Of a stretch of DNA of 21,595 nt, positions 1 to 8,480 are shown one piece after another (within the stretch, counting starts at the first letter, position 1; each line of letters begins with the position of its first letter). A model generated the notes under the pieces. That model ran no database searches, had not been told where the DNA came from, and saw only the letters and a list, made by a program, of their open reading frames with translations. Source of the DNA: Candidatus Woesearchaeota archaeon CG08_land_8_20_14_0_20_47_9 (GTDB lineage: Archaea; Nanobdellota; Nanobdellia; Woesearchaeales; CG1-02-47-18); the NCBI GenBank assembly GCA_002763335.1, contig PEYS01000115.1, forward strand, positions 1-21,595. The letters are read 5' to 3'. The position numbers were made by a program, and so were the translations under genes.

Positions 1-14
1 CCCCTCGCTTCGAA

Positions 15-51
15 ACGCAGATTTTCGGACTCAAAAGTTCTCGCCCTAAAG
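15..51. repeat. 37-bp direct repeat, copy 1 (structured)
   Basis: These 37 bases recur without mismatch at 16112-16148, and the 17 bases ending at position 20 also match the second copy at 14 of 17 positions, so the true repeat may reach past the window edge. The right part enters a hairpin: ACTCAAAAGTTC (29-40) pairs with GAACTTTTGAGT (66-77), and TCGC (41-44) can pair with GCGA (53-56). No transposase or integrase is nearby. Confidence 0.85.
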
Positions 52-77
52 CGCGAGCTACCCACGAACTTTTGAGT
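29..77. repeat. 12-bp inverted repeat with nested inner stem
   Basis: The arms at 29-40 and 66-77 are perfect reverse complements and enclose a second short stem (41-44 with 53-56). The left arm belongs to the 37-bp direct repeat. A terminator, a protein-binding palindrome or part of a mobile repeat are all possible; the sequence does not decide. Confidence 0.7.
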
Positions 78-99
78 ATAATAAAAAATGTCAAACGAG

Positions 100-138
100 G
101 CGTAACTTTACAGCTAGCCGACCAGTGTAAAGTTACGC
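100..138. repeat. 12-bp inverted repeat
   Basis: GCGTAACTTTAC (100-111) and GTAAAGTTACGC (127-138) are perfect reverse complements separated by 15 nt. The right arm coincides with the last readable codons of the decayed hicB on the minus strand. It could be a terminator for that gene or a binding site. Confidence 0.6.
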
Positions 139-300
139 TTCTAGAAAGAGTTCCTTTCTTCAATTCATTGTGTAGAGTTCTATGGCTTCCTTTATGTTCT
201 TTATCGCCTCTTCTCTTGTCTCTCCCTGTGAGATACATCCTGGCAAGGAAGGAACATATGATGTGAAACCGCCTTCCTCTTGGGGCTCCAGTACTATTGA
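133..300 (-). pseudogene. hicB: Decayed HicB-type antitoxin fragment
   Basis: Reading the minus strand from 300, a frame without start codon encodes the core of a HicB antitoxin (partner of the HicA mRNA interferase): the stretches VLEPQEEGGF, YVPSLPGCISQGETREEA and NIKEAIELY are the family signature of the small HicB fold. The frame has 46 codons to TGA at 160-162 and would continue RKELFLEA to TAA at 133-135 if that TGA were a nonsense change. Upstream, the 5' end runs straight into the perfect hairpin at 299-341, where the frame has a stop and no ATG, GTG or TTG, so the N-terminal start is missing. No hicA lies on either side. It is best seen as a relic, boxed between two inverted repeats (100-138 and 299-341). 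Family call is confident; loss of function is inferred from the missing start. Confidence 0.75.
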
Positions 301-341
301 GGGCTTTGAATACCTTGCGCAGCAAGGTATTCAAAGCCCTC
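299..341. repeat. Perfect 20-bp stem hairpin, family copy 1
   Basis: Positions 299-318 and 322-341 are exact reverse complements around a 3-nt loop. The outer arms (GCTTTGAATACC and GGTATTCAAAGCCCTC) are shared with the element at 13083-13142 and, more loosely, with 18961-18998; TCAAAGCCCTCA also occurs at 1639-1650. It lies just before the TATA box of the first GH130 gene and directly cuts off the hicB relic. Confidence 0.8.
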
Positions 342-351
342 TTTCATTAAC

Positions 352-359
352 TTTATAAA
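352..359 (+). promoter_or_regulatory. TATA box of first GH130 gene (leaderless)
   Basis: TTTATAAA is centred about 27 nt before the ATG at 383. At the usual archaeal spacing, transcription would start at or within a few bases of the start codon; no Shine-Dalgarno is present, which agrees with a leaderless message. Confidence 0.65.
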
Positions 360-382
360 TCTCCCCATACAGAACAGGCATC

Positions 383-1609
383 ATGGTCGAGGTAAAAAAG
401 GAGGGTGTTATTCTCGAAGCCACTAACCTGGAGTTTGAGAACCAGGCAGTCTTAAACCCTACCTGTGTCCAGCAGGGGAACACAGTCCATATGTTCTACA
501 GGGCTATCAGGAAGGGCAACTACTCAACCATAGGCTACTGCAGGCTAGACGGCCCTCTTAAGGTTGTGGAGCGTGCCAAAGGGCCTGTCTTTAAGCCTGA
601 GTTTGACTATGAGAAGCAGGGTATAGAGGATCCGAGGATTGTGTTTCTCGACGGCATGTACTACCTCTTCTACACTGCCTATGATGGTAAGAATGCCCTG
701 GCAGCCTATGCAACAGGCAGGGATCTTAAAAGATTTGAGAAGAAGGGCCTGATAACCCCACCCATTACATATGATGAGGCAGAGGACATATTCCGAGAAT
801 CTAAACTCAAAGAGAGATATATATTCTTTGAGGTGTACTACAAGAACATTGTTGCAAAGGATGTCCTCTTATGGGAGAAGGATGCATTCATCTTCCCAAA
901 GAAGTTCAATAAGCAGTTTGCCTTAATACACCGTATTCTTCCAGATATCCAGATTGCATACTTTAATAACTTCAGCGAACTTACACTGGACTACTGGAAG
1001 AGCTATCTTAGGAGCCTTGGGGAGCATGTTATCCTTGAGCCGAAGCATGGTTATGAATCAAGAAACATTGGCGGGGGGGCTCCTTTAATTGAGATAGAGA
1101 ATGGCTGGCTGATGATCTACCATGCAGTTGAGGACTCAAACAGCGGCAAGGTCTATCATGCAAGCGCTGCCCTGCTCAACAAAAGGAACCCGCAGAAGGT
1201 TATCGGGCATCTGAAGAGGCCGTTATTCTCCCCAACAGAGGGTTACGAGATTTATGGGGACACAAGCAATGTTGTGTTTCCAACAGGAACCGCGATGTTT
1301 AACAACAGGCTATACATCTACTACGGGGCTGCTGACAAGCGCATAGCAGTTGCCTCTGTTGATCTAAACGAACTGCTTGACGAGCTTGTCTTCAGAAGCT
1401 CATACATTGATCCTGAGTCAGAGGTTGGGTTCACAGCAGGCCAGGTCTTCAAGCTATGCAAGGACAATGAGATGAGCCTCAGCAGGCTTATCAGAAGACT
1501 GAGAAAAAGGGAAACCATCATCCTGATGGCAATTGGCTGGCTGGCAAGGGAGGGTAAGGTGACATGTAGGCATTCTGATGGAGAGCTGAGGGTTATAACA
1601 TATGATTAA
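383..1609 (+). CDS. GH130 mannoside phosphorylase-like protein with C-terminal winged helix
   Basis: A 408-aa protein. Residues about 10-335 are a GH130 five-bladed propeller: GIEDPR at 80-85 carries the family's conserved Asp, HRILPD at 183-188 lies in the segment that in GH130 phosphorylases contributes to phosphate or substrate binding, GGGAP follows at 230-234, and YYGAAD at 313-318 closes the domain. Family enzymes phosphorolyse (or hydrolyse) beta-mannosides, yielding mannose-1-phosphate. Residues about 349-400 (TAGQVFKL...IGWLAREGKV) form a winged-helix resembling the DUF2582 type, unusual for a glycosidase. There is no signal peptide, so it should act in the cytoplasm. It heads the carbohydrate block and has a leaderless-type promoter. 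Linkage specificity and phosphorylase versus hydrolase mode cannot be read from sequence by eye. Confidence 0.9.
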   Translation: MVEVKKEGVILEATNLEFENQAVLNPTCVQQGNTVHMFYRAIRKGNYSTIGYCRLDGPLKVVERAKGPVFKPEFDYEKQGIEDPRIVFLDGMYYLFYTAYDGKNALAAYATGRDLKRFEKKGLITPPITYDEAEDIFRESKLKERYIFFEVYYKNIVAKDVLLWEKDAFIFPKKFNKQFALIHRILPDIQIAYFNNFSELTLDYWKSYLRSLGEHVILEPKHGYESRNIGGGAPLIEIENGWLMIYHAVEDSNSGKVYHASAALLNKRNPQKVIGHLKRPLFSPTEGYEIYGDTSNVVFPTGTAMFNNRLYIYYGAADKRIAVASVDLNELLDELVFRSSYIDPESEVGFTAGQVFKLCKDNEMSLSRLIRRLRKRETIILMAIGWLAREGKVTCRHSDGELRVITYD

Positions 1610-1661
1610 ACAGATGAGAGAGCAGCTCATACAGCTTCTCAAAGCCCTCACAGGGGCGTAA
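1602..1661 (+). CDS. Possible 19-aa amphipathic peptide
   Basis: An ATG at 1602 overlaps the stop of the GH130 gene (ATGATTAA) and opens a 19-codon frame, MIKQMREQLIQLLKALTGA, that would form an amphipathic helix. The overlap is the kind seen in translationally coupled genes, but no ribosome site of its own is visible and chance is a real alternative at this length. Confidence 0.25.
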   Translation: MIKQMREQLIQLLKALTGA

Positions 1662-1714
1662 CTATATATACTACCTATAACTCACCCCCCTGCTTGGAGG
1701 TGCTCACAATTGTG
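1661..1714 (+). promoter_or_regulatory. TATA box and strong Shine-Dalgarno that set the GTG start at 1712
   Basis: ACTATATATA (1661-1670) is a good TATA box, placing transcription start near 1690. GGAGGTG at 1696-1702 is a near-perfect ribosome site, 9 nt before GTG at 1712. The frame is also open from TTG at 1694, but that codon overlaps the ribosome site, so GTG 1712 is preferred; it also gives an N-terminus matching the next, paralogous gene. Confidence 0.65.
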
Positions 1715-4700
1715 CTGGAGCAGCAACAAATCTTATTTATAAGTACCTTCCCGCCGAGGGAGTGCGGAATTGCAACATTTACCAAGGACCTGACAACTGC
1801 CTTTGACAGGCAGTTCAATCCGCTGACCAAATCAAAGATACTTGCAATAAACAATGGGTCAACTCAGGAGCTTGAATACCCTGAGGATGTCATATTCCAG
1901 CTGACTGATTCTGACATCGAGGCTTACAGCAGGGTTGCTAAGAGCATTAACGAGAGCAGGGCAATAAAGCTCGTGCATATCCAGCACGATTTTGGCATCT
2001 TCGGAGGAGAATATGAGGGGGCCTCCAGTGAATATCCCTTACCGGGAAGCCACTTAACAGAGTTCCTAAAGGTGATAGAAAAGCCATTGGTAATCACATT
2101 CCACTCAATCCTGCCTGATCCTATCCCTGGGTTAAAAAGAGCTGTTCAGTCACTTGCTGAAAAGGCTGCATGCATAGTTGTCATGACAAACATGGGAGCT
2201 GATATTCTTAGAAATGTTTATGGGTTAAAGAACGATATCAGGGTGATACCGCATGGGATACCAAACGTTGCATTCAAGCCAAGCAGGGGGTTTAAAAAGC
2301 AACTCGGCTATGAAGGTAGAACAATCCTCTCATCATTCGGGACGATGAACAGATGCAAGGGTTATGAGTATGTTCTCGATGCATTGCCAAGTGTTGTTAA
2401 GAGGTTTCCGGATGTGCTCTATCTGATGGTGGGGACAACACTCCCTTCAGTTAAAAAAGAGGAAGGTGAGATGTATAGGTACTTCCTTGAAAGCAGGGTC
2501 CGGGAGCTTGGGCTGCAGAAGAATGTGCTATTCCATAACCAGTACGTATCAATGAATGAGCTGACAGGTTTCCTGCAGGCAACAGACATATGCCTATCCA
2601 CAGACCTTGACCCAGGTCAGATAACCAGCAGCACACTAGCTTATGCCCTTGGCTGCGGCAGGGCAGTCATATCAACCCCTTTCATTCACGCAAAAGACAT
2701 AGTGAGCCTTGAGAGGGGAATACTTGTAAACTTCAAGGATAGCAAGGCCTATGCAAAGGCTATAACAAGGCTGCTTTCAGACGAGAAGCTCAGGAGGAGC
2801 ATGGAGAGGAACGCCTACCAGTACTCTAGGCAGATGACCTGGCCTGAAGTAGCGAAGGCGCATGAGAGGCTATACAGGCAGTTATTAAGGAGAGAAAGAA
2901 GCTGTTCAGAGGAGCCTCTAGGTGAAGCCAAGGTCAGGGAGATAATAACGAAGCTTCCATTAGAGCTTGAGGCAGAGCCCTCTGATATAAACTTTGAGGA
3001 GATGAGTCTGCCAGAAGGTTGGGACAGGCTCTCAGAGAGCTCTCTGATCTTCTTTATAGTTGGTGATCTGAGTAAGAAGGGGTTTGGCAAAGCAATATCA
3101 CTGGCGTATCAGTTCTCATACCTGAGGCAGCTAAGCCAAGAGGACAAACAGAGGGTCTTTGAGGAGCTGGAAACCATAAAAGGGGAGACTTACACAGGGC
3201 TGCTTAGGAAATATCATGAAAAGAGCCTGGAAGAAGAGGTCGCTGCGGTAACAGAATTCCTGAAGCTGTCTGAAAGGGAGAGGGATGAGTTATACTACTA
3301 TATAAAACTAAGAGACAGGGTTATTTCCTATGCAAGAGCAATAAGAATAGCCACTGAGTTAATGCACCACTACAGGGAGCACTACTCAGACTTGAGCTTA
3401 ACAAACCTTAAACAGGTTATAGAAAAACTTCTCGCTGATTATGGCGCATGCAATGTTGTCTTCGGGTTCACAGCCATGGGGAGACTTAAAGATGGTTTTT
3501 GGAAAAAAGATGATATCCGGATCCTAAGGGAGCTACTCTGGCTCTTAGCACAGTTAGAGGGAAAGCTGCTCAACGTGCTAAACCTGCCCAACAAGGAGGT
3601 CTTAGTTTACGACGAGAATGAGATGAGGCGCATATTAACTGAAAGGGAAGGTGAGGCAATTCACTCAAAAGAACATATAGAGCACCTAATTAAAGTCAAT
3701 CTGCTGAAAAGTAAGAGCGGGCAGTATAGCCTTTCCGAGGCAAATGGTGAAGGGGATGTCAGCTATTTTAACAGCATCATAAGGAGCGTTGTTTTTGAAG
3801 CGCGGGACCAGAGGTTTACCAGGTGGAACAGCCAGAAACATATCTGGCGTTCCGGAGGGCTGGGCAGAAGGGTATGGATGCTTACAAAGTGCGTGCTTGA
3901 GGCGAAAGCAATCAACACCAAGGACAGGCCATACCCTGTAAAAGACCAATTGGAGGTTGAGCTAGAGAACCAGGCCATATTCAACCAGCAACTCCCCATA
4001 TATGTGATAGATGATGAATCTAAGGATAGCAACTGTAGGATGTATACCAAACACATAAAGGAATTAAAAGAGAGGTACGGTAATCAAATTAGATTCATCA
4101 GCGGATCTGAGAAGGTTGCAAATATAAGAGAATTCACCTCGATACTAGCGAGAGTTTACCAAGAACTTATTAAGCAGGGTAAGATTGACAACTGCGCTGC
4201 AGATATCCTTTACGAGACAAAGAAGGGGAAGAAGCAGAATGACGAATACAGAATTGTCTCTGAAGGCAGGGTAAGCCAGGAGAACCTGCTGCGCTATCTA
4301 AGGGAGAATGCCCTGTACCACATATCAGGCATAAGAAACTACACCATACTACTGCTCACAGCACAGGGCCGGAATAATTATATGAATTTTGATGACGACG
4401 CCCCAGCAGAGACTTACTGTCTGCTGCCACAAGATAGAGAGAGGGTTATTGAGTCCAGGCTTAAAGCAAGGAAGCGCCTGATGAAAGATCTTATGCAGAG
4501 GGTTGCAGAGAAAACCGGAAAGGCTATACGCAATGAGTTACAGCTGTACAAAGTATGGGTGGAGCACAGGACAGAGCTATACGACTTGGAGAAAGAATTC
4601 TTTAGCTATTCTGAAGACGGAAAAAAAGGCCTGATACCTCAAGCAATGGAAGAGATCATACCTCTGTCAGGGCCGAGGCGATGCAGATTTGGAGGCCAAG

Positions 4701-6238
4701 GGATAGAGGTCAGCAGTGAATGCTCGTCATTTGACGAAAACCGGGTGTTAACGCACCAGCGATACCAGGGGCTTATGTTCCCCCTTCCAGAGCACAATCT
4801 TGTGATCAGCGACTTCGTTTACCCTGAACCCAGATTAGAGAAGAAAGACTGCGGATTCGTAGTTATACCTGTAAACGTAATGGGGGGAGCAAGGCTTTTG
4901 GGCAAGAAGGCAAAGGATGCTGTATCAATGTACATGAAGCATGACCTAAGGGGTACCATGGGGCTCCCCGCAGATAAAGCAGATGCTGCCTTCATTAAAG
5001 ATGCGACCATCGCATACGTACCATTTCCCTTCGTTCTGGATCAAGACACATCCGCGCTCTTCCAGTTTAAGAGCTGGATAAACATGCCGAAAAAGGAGAT
5101 TGCAAACATACAGCATACAAACAGAACCGCCTTAATTGTAACAAATATAAGGAGCTTTGCTGGAAACACCAACGTCATATTCAACAGAAGTGTCCTGGAT
5201 ATAAGGAGCCCCACGCCAAGCATAGGCCAAACTCTGCGCCTAGAGGAACAACCATACGTTGTGTGGATTAAAAGGCCGCTAAGCAAGAAGACAATCACAG
5301 TCTGCTTCTCACCAGTAGGAGGGGCACATCAGAGGACGATCAGCTCGCGCTTCTACATGATACCCTTCCAGGACTTCAATGAGGTTGTAGGAACCCTCGG
5401 GAAGGAGTTCTATGAACAGGCAGTGAGCAGATTCTACCGGAAGGCTGAGGAAAATCCAGAGCTTTACAGCCCTTACTCCCGGGACACATACCACCTCCTA
5501 GGAAGCTCTTACATTGAGGTTGCCAAGGAGCTAGAGAGAGAAGACCTAAGAGAAGGGCGTAGTAAAAGATTACTTGAAGAAAGAAGGTACAGAGCAATTC
5601 TACTCTCAAGACTAGCACTACAGAGAGCAGAAAAGGCGATTCAGTCAGAAACAATGCAAGAAAGTAGAGAAAAGCAGAAGATGTTAAGAGAGGTATATGA
5701 CATGGATCTTATTCTTGTGAGATATGCTGACAATTTCTGGCTGTACAAGGCAAGGAATATAGAAAACAGGGAGAGAACAAACGAGGATGATGATCACTCA
5801 CCCTTAACAGATGCAGACTACTTTTACAGAATTATTAGGGAGGGCAATACCCTGCATTGGAAGAAGGTCAAACCCTTAATCAGGCTGGGGGAAAGAGAGG
5901 ATGTCACAAATCCTGCACCAATACAGAGCAGCTGGAATGCGTTTGGAAAAGGAGGGATTATTGAGATTAACCCTTGGCAGCAAAACAAGGAATTAGTATT
6001 TGAAGCTGGAAGGAGGGTTGTCTTAGAAACACTGCCTAGAGAGGGGGTGGCGATAATAGTTCCCTCACTGGTAGATGGCTACGAGAGCAACTACCTAAAC
6101 GAAGTGGAAGAACTGCTCCACTCCCAGATAAAGCAGGATGGTGAGACAATCTACATATGGCCGGATATAGTTGATGCTGCCAAATACGCAGAGAGCAAAA
6201 GAATAATTTCAATAGTTCAACTCAATCCTGCGAGCTGA
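1712..6238 (+). CDS. Giant two-domain glycosyltransferase (GT4 plus putative GT-A-like centre)
   Basis: A 1508-aa protein from GTG 1712. Residues about 1-394 are a GT4 (GT-B fold) transferase: STFPPRECGIATFT at the N-terminus, IPHGIPN near 180, and DPGQI...YALGCG near 300-315 in the donor half. The remaining 1100 residues have no domain I can name with certainty. Residues about 395-700 are mostly helical. Residues about 760-905 read like a nucleotide-diphospho-sugar transferase: YVIDDES at a strand end, GIRNY, then MNFDDD with Asp triplet at 894-896, the place of the DxD metal site. A long, partly helical region and a C-terminal domain (about 1270-1508) follow. GT4 proteins are usually 350-420 aa, so this is four times normal. 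No signal peptide or membrane helix is evident. It probably adds sugars, likely mannose given the GH130 neighbours, to a cytoplasmic glycan; donor and acceptor are unknown. Confidence 0.8.
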   Translation: MLEQQQILFISTFPPRECGIATFTKDLTTAFDRQFNPLTKSKILAINNGSTQELEYPEDVIFQLTDSDIEAYSRVAKSINESRAIKLVHIQHDFGIFGGEYEGASSEYPLPGSHLTEFLKVIEKPLVITFHSILPDPIPGLKRAVQSLAEKAACIVVMTNMGADILRNVYGLKNDIRVIPHGIPNVAFKPSRGFKKQLGYEGRTILSSFGTMNRCKGYEYVLDALPSVVKRFPDVLYLMVGTTLPSVKKEEGEMYRYFLESRVRELGLQKNVLFHNQYVSMNELTGFLQATDICLSTDLDPGQITSSTLAYALGCGRAVISTPFIHAKDIVSLERGILVNFKDSKAYAKAITRLLSDEKLRRSMERNAYQYSRQMTWPEVAKAHERLYRQLLRRERSCSEEPLGEAKVREIITKLPLELEAEPSDINFEEMSLPEGWDRLSESSLIFFIVGDLSKKGFGKAISLAYQFSYLRQLSQEDKQRVFEELETIKGETYTGLLRKYHEKSLEEEVAAVTEFLKLSERERDELYYYIKLRDRVISYARAIRIATELMHHYREHYSDLSLTNLKQVIEKLLADYGACNVVFGFTAMGRLKDGFWKKDDIRILRELLWLLAQLEGKLLNVLNLPNKEVLVYDENEMRRILTEREGEAIHSKEHIEHLIKVNLLKSKSGQYSLSEANGEGDVSYFNSIIRSVVFEARDQRFTRWNSQKHIWRSGGLGRRVWMLTKCVLEAKAINTKDRPYPVKDQLEVELENQAIFNQQLPIYVIDDESKDSNCRMYTKHIKELKERYGNQIRFISGSEKVANIREFTSILARVYQELIKQGKIDNCAADILYETKKGKKQNDEYRIVSEGRVSQENLLRYLRENALYHISGIRNYTILLLTAQGRNNYMNFDDDAPAETYCLLPQDRERVIESRLKARKRLMKDLMQRVAEKTGKAIRNELQLYKVWVEHRTELYDLEKEFFSYSEDGKKGLIPQAMEEIIPLSGPRRCRFGGQGIEVSSECSSFDENRVLTHQRYQGLMFPLPEHNLVISDFVYPEPRLEKKDCGFVVIPVNVMGGARLLGKKAKDAVSMYMKHDLRGTMGLPADKADAAFIKDATIAYVPFPFVLDQDTSALFQFKSWINMPKKEIANIQHTNRTALIVTNIRSFAGNTNVIFNRSVLDIRSPTPSIGQTLRLEEQPYVVWIKRPLSKKTITVCFSPVGGAHQRTISSRFYMIPFQDFNEVVGTLGKEFYEQAVSRFYRKAEENPELYSPYSRDTYHLLGSSYIEVAKELEREDLREGRSKRLLEERRYRAILLSRLALQRAEKAIQSETMQESREKQKMLREVYDMDLILVRYADNFWLYKARNIENRERTNEDDDHSPLTDADYFYRIIREGNTLHWKKVKPLIRLGEREDVTNPAPIQSSWNAFGKGGIIEINPWQQNKELVFEAGRRVVLETLPREGVAIIVPSLVDGYESNYLNEVEELLHSQIKQDGETIYIWPDIVDAAKYAESKRIISIVQLNPAS
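1820..1929 (+). repeat. 108/110-identical tract shared with 6363-6472
   Basis: Within the two paralogous GT4 domains this 110-bp segment differs at only two positions, while flanking sequence is far more divergent even at synonymous sites. Further short high-identity tracts are around 2257-2317 / 6784-6844 and around 2830-2875 / 7366-7411. Confidence 0.8.
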
Positions 6239-6245
6239 TGACTGA

Positions 6246-8471
6246 ATGACCGCAACAGACAATCAACAAAGCATACTCTTTATGAGCACATTTCCACCAA
6301 GAGAATGCGGGATAGCAACCTTCACAAGGGATTTAGCAAGAGCCTTTGACAAGCAGTTTAACCCGCTGACCAAATCAAAGATACTTGCAATAAACAATGG
6401 GTCAACTCAGGAGCTTGAATATCCTGAGGATGTCATATTCCAGCTGACTGATTCTGACATTGAGGCTTACAGTGAGATAGCTGAAAACATCAATGAAAAT
6501 AAAAACATAAAGCTTATCCATATTCAGCATGAGTTTGGACTCTTTGGTGGAGAGCAAGGGGGGCACAAGACAGGACACTACCTAATAAGATTCATGGAAG
6601 CCATACAAAAACCTGTGGTGATCACCTTCCACTCAATAGTGCCAAAGCCTGTTCCTGAGATAAAGAGGGTTGTACATCAGCTTGCAAAAAAGGCAGCTTG
6701 TATCATCGTGATGACAGAGACGGGGGTTAAAATCCTCAGAAACATTTACGGCGTAAAAACAGATATCGGGGTGATACCACACGGGATACCAAATGTTGCA
6801 TTCAAGCCAAGCAGGGAGTTTAAAAAGCAACTCGGCTATGAAGAAAGGTTGATCCTCTCGTCATTTGGAATGATGAATCCTGACAAAGGCTACGAGCATG
6901 TGATTGCTGCCCTGCCGAGAGTCGTTGAGAAATTTGCAAATGTCCTATACCTAATAGTAGGAGCGACACACCCTATTGTGAGAAAACATAATGGCGAACA
7001 ATACCGTAACTTCCTTAAAAAGAGAGTAAGAGAGCTTAACCTTCAGAACCATGTAAAATTCTACAATAAGTACATCAATACTGAGGAGATAGTAAGGTTC
7101 CTCCACGTAACAGACATCTACATCTCAACAGGCCTTAACCCTGGACAGATAACAAGCGGGACATTATCGTATGCCCTCGGCTGCGGCAAGGCGATCATAT
7201 CAACACCATTCCTACATGCAAAGGATGCGATCAGCCCTGAAAGAGGTATTCTGGTCAGGTTCAGGGATCCAGAGTCATATGCTGAGGCAATCATAAGGCT
7301 GCTATCTGATGAAGGGCTCAGAAGGAGTATGGAAAAAGCAGCATACCAGTATTCAAGGCATATGACCTGGCCTGAAGTAGCTAAGGCACATGAGAGGCTA
7401 TACAGGGAGATAATCGGATATAGTAAGGCGAGCAGACTTCCAGAGATTAAGCTAGAGCAGTTGAAAAGACTTACAGATGACTTTGGCATAATACAGTTTG
7501 CTCGCAGAACAGAACCTGATACAGACTCAGGGTACACGCTTGATGACAATGCAAGGGCGATGATTGCATGCTGCATGCATTACAACATATTCAGAGAGGA
7601 AGAGAATCTCAATGATATAAAGAGATTCCTGGAGTTCATCAGATATGTGTTACAGAATGATGGAAGGCTCTTTAATTATGTTAAGTATAATAAAGAGATC
7701 GAGCTTAATAAGTGGACTGATGATGCCCATGCTAGGGCCCTCTGGGCACTGGGATTTTTAAGCTCAAGCAAGCTTAGCCCTGAACTAGGGGAAGAGGCTG
7801 CAACGATTTTTAAAGAGGCCATGAATCACGATGTTGACGATCACCCGAGGACAGCAGCATTCACAATCATGGGGCTCTACTCCTATAACAAGTTCAGGCC
7901 ATCAGCGGAGAATATAAAAGAGATAAGAAAACTCGCCAACTACCTTACTGCCCTGTACGATAAGAACAGCAGTTGCGATTGGCACTGGTTTGAAAACAAG
8001 CTCACCTACTCCAATGCAAGGCTACCAGAGGCACTGATTTATGCATACCTTGCAACCAAGGAAGAGCGCTATCTAGAGGTTGCTGAGAAGACACTCAACC
8101 ACCTATGTAATGTATGCTTTGAGGGCAGCATGCTTGTTCTTGTCGGCAATAATGGCTGGTATAGAAAAAGGAAGGAGAAGGCCCGCTATGACCAGCAGCC
8201 AGTGGACGCAAGCTCAATGGTTCAGGCATTGCTTCTGGCGTACCAGGTAACAGAAAAGCAGGAGTATATGGAACTGGCAAGAATGGCATTCCAATGGTTC
8301 CTAGGGAAGAACTCTTTAAAAATGCCGGTCTATGATGAAACCAGCGGCGGATGCCATGACGGGGTAAACACGACACATGTTAATGCAAATGAGGGTGCAG
8401 AGTCAACAGCAACATACCTCATTGCAAGGCTTGCGATGGAGTTTGTAGAGCAGGGGAGGAAGCTGTACTAA
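6246..8471 (+). CDS. GT4 glycosyltransferase fused to C-terminal alpha/alpha-barrel domain
   Basis: A 741-aa protein. Residues 1-395 are a GT4 transferase paralogous to the N-terminus of the preceding giant (STFPPRECGIATFTRDL, IPHGIPN, NPGQI, YALGCG). Residues about 400-741 form an all-helical (alpha/alpha)6-type domain: FGIIQFARRTEPDTDSGYT, LDDNARA near 432-438, WTDDAHARALWALG, and VNANEGAEST near the C-terminus. The GT4-plus-helical-barrel arrangement occurs in bacterial transferases found beside GH130 genes, where the barrel resembles clan-L glycosidases; its role is not established. The gene starts 7 nt after its neighbour without a clear ribosome site, suggesting translational coupling. 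Parts of its DNA are almost identical to the neighbour (see 6363-6472), pointing to gene conversion. Substrate is probably a mannoside by context. Confidence 0.88.
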   Translation: MTATDNQQSILFMSTFPPRECGIATFTRDLARAFDKQFNPLTKSKILAINNGSTQELEYPEDVIFQLTDSDIEAYSEIAENINENKNIKLIHIQHEFGLFGGEQGGHKTGHYLIRFMEAIQKPVVITFHSIVPKPVPEIKRVVHQLAKKAACIIVMTETGVKILRNIYGVKTDIGVIPHGIPNVAFKPSREFKKQLGYEERLILSSFGMMNPDKGYEHVIAALPRVVEKFANVLYLIVGATHPIVRKHNGEQYRNFLKKRVRELNLQNHVKFYNKYINTEEIVRFLHVTDIYISTGLNPGQITSGTLSYALGCGKAIISTPFLHAKDAISPERGILVRFRDPESYAEAIIRLLSDEGLRRSMEKAAYQYSRHMTWPEVAKAHERLYREIIGYSKASRLPEIKLEQLKRLTDDFGIIQFARRTEPDTDSGYTLDDNARAMIACCMHYNIFREEENLNDIKRFLEFIRYVLQNDGRLFNYVKYNKEIELNKWTDDAHARALWALGFLSSSKLSPELGEEAATIFKEAMNHDVDDHPRTAAFTIMGLYSYNKFRPSAENIKEIRKLANYLTALYDKNSSCDWHWFENKLTYSNARLPEALIYAYLATKEERYLEVAEKTLNHLCNVCFEGSMLVLVGNNGWYRKRKEKARYDQQPVDASSMVQALLLAYQVTEKQEYMELARMAFQWFLGKNSLKMPVYDETSGGCHDGVNTTHVNANEGAESTATYLIARLAMEFVEQGRKLY
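6363..6472 (+). repeat. 108/110-identical tract shared with 1820-1929
   Basis: Second copy of the intragenic tract in the paralogous GT4 domain. Mismatches fall at 6422 and 6461, both silent third-position C/T changes. Confidence 0.8.
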
Positions 8472-8480
8472 AACAAAACG

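Noticed and set aside
72..266. Plus-strand ORF of 64 aa
   Set aside because: It runs antisense through the hicB relic and two hairpins and has no ribosome site; its sequence has no protein-family look.
100..341. Whole mobile element flanked by inverted repeats
   Set aside because: The two palindromes differ in sequence from each other, so they are not terminal repeats of one element; no target duplication is visible.
1694..1711. TTG start for the giant transferase
   Set aside because: The codon overlaps the GGAGGTG ribosome site that serves GTG 1712, and the GTG start aligns with the paralogue's N-terminus.
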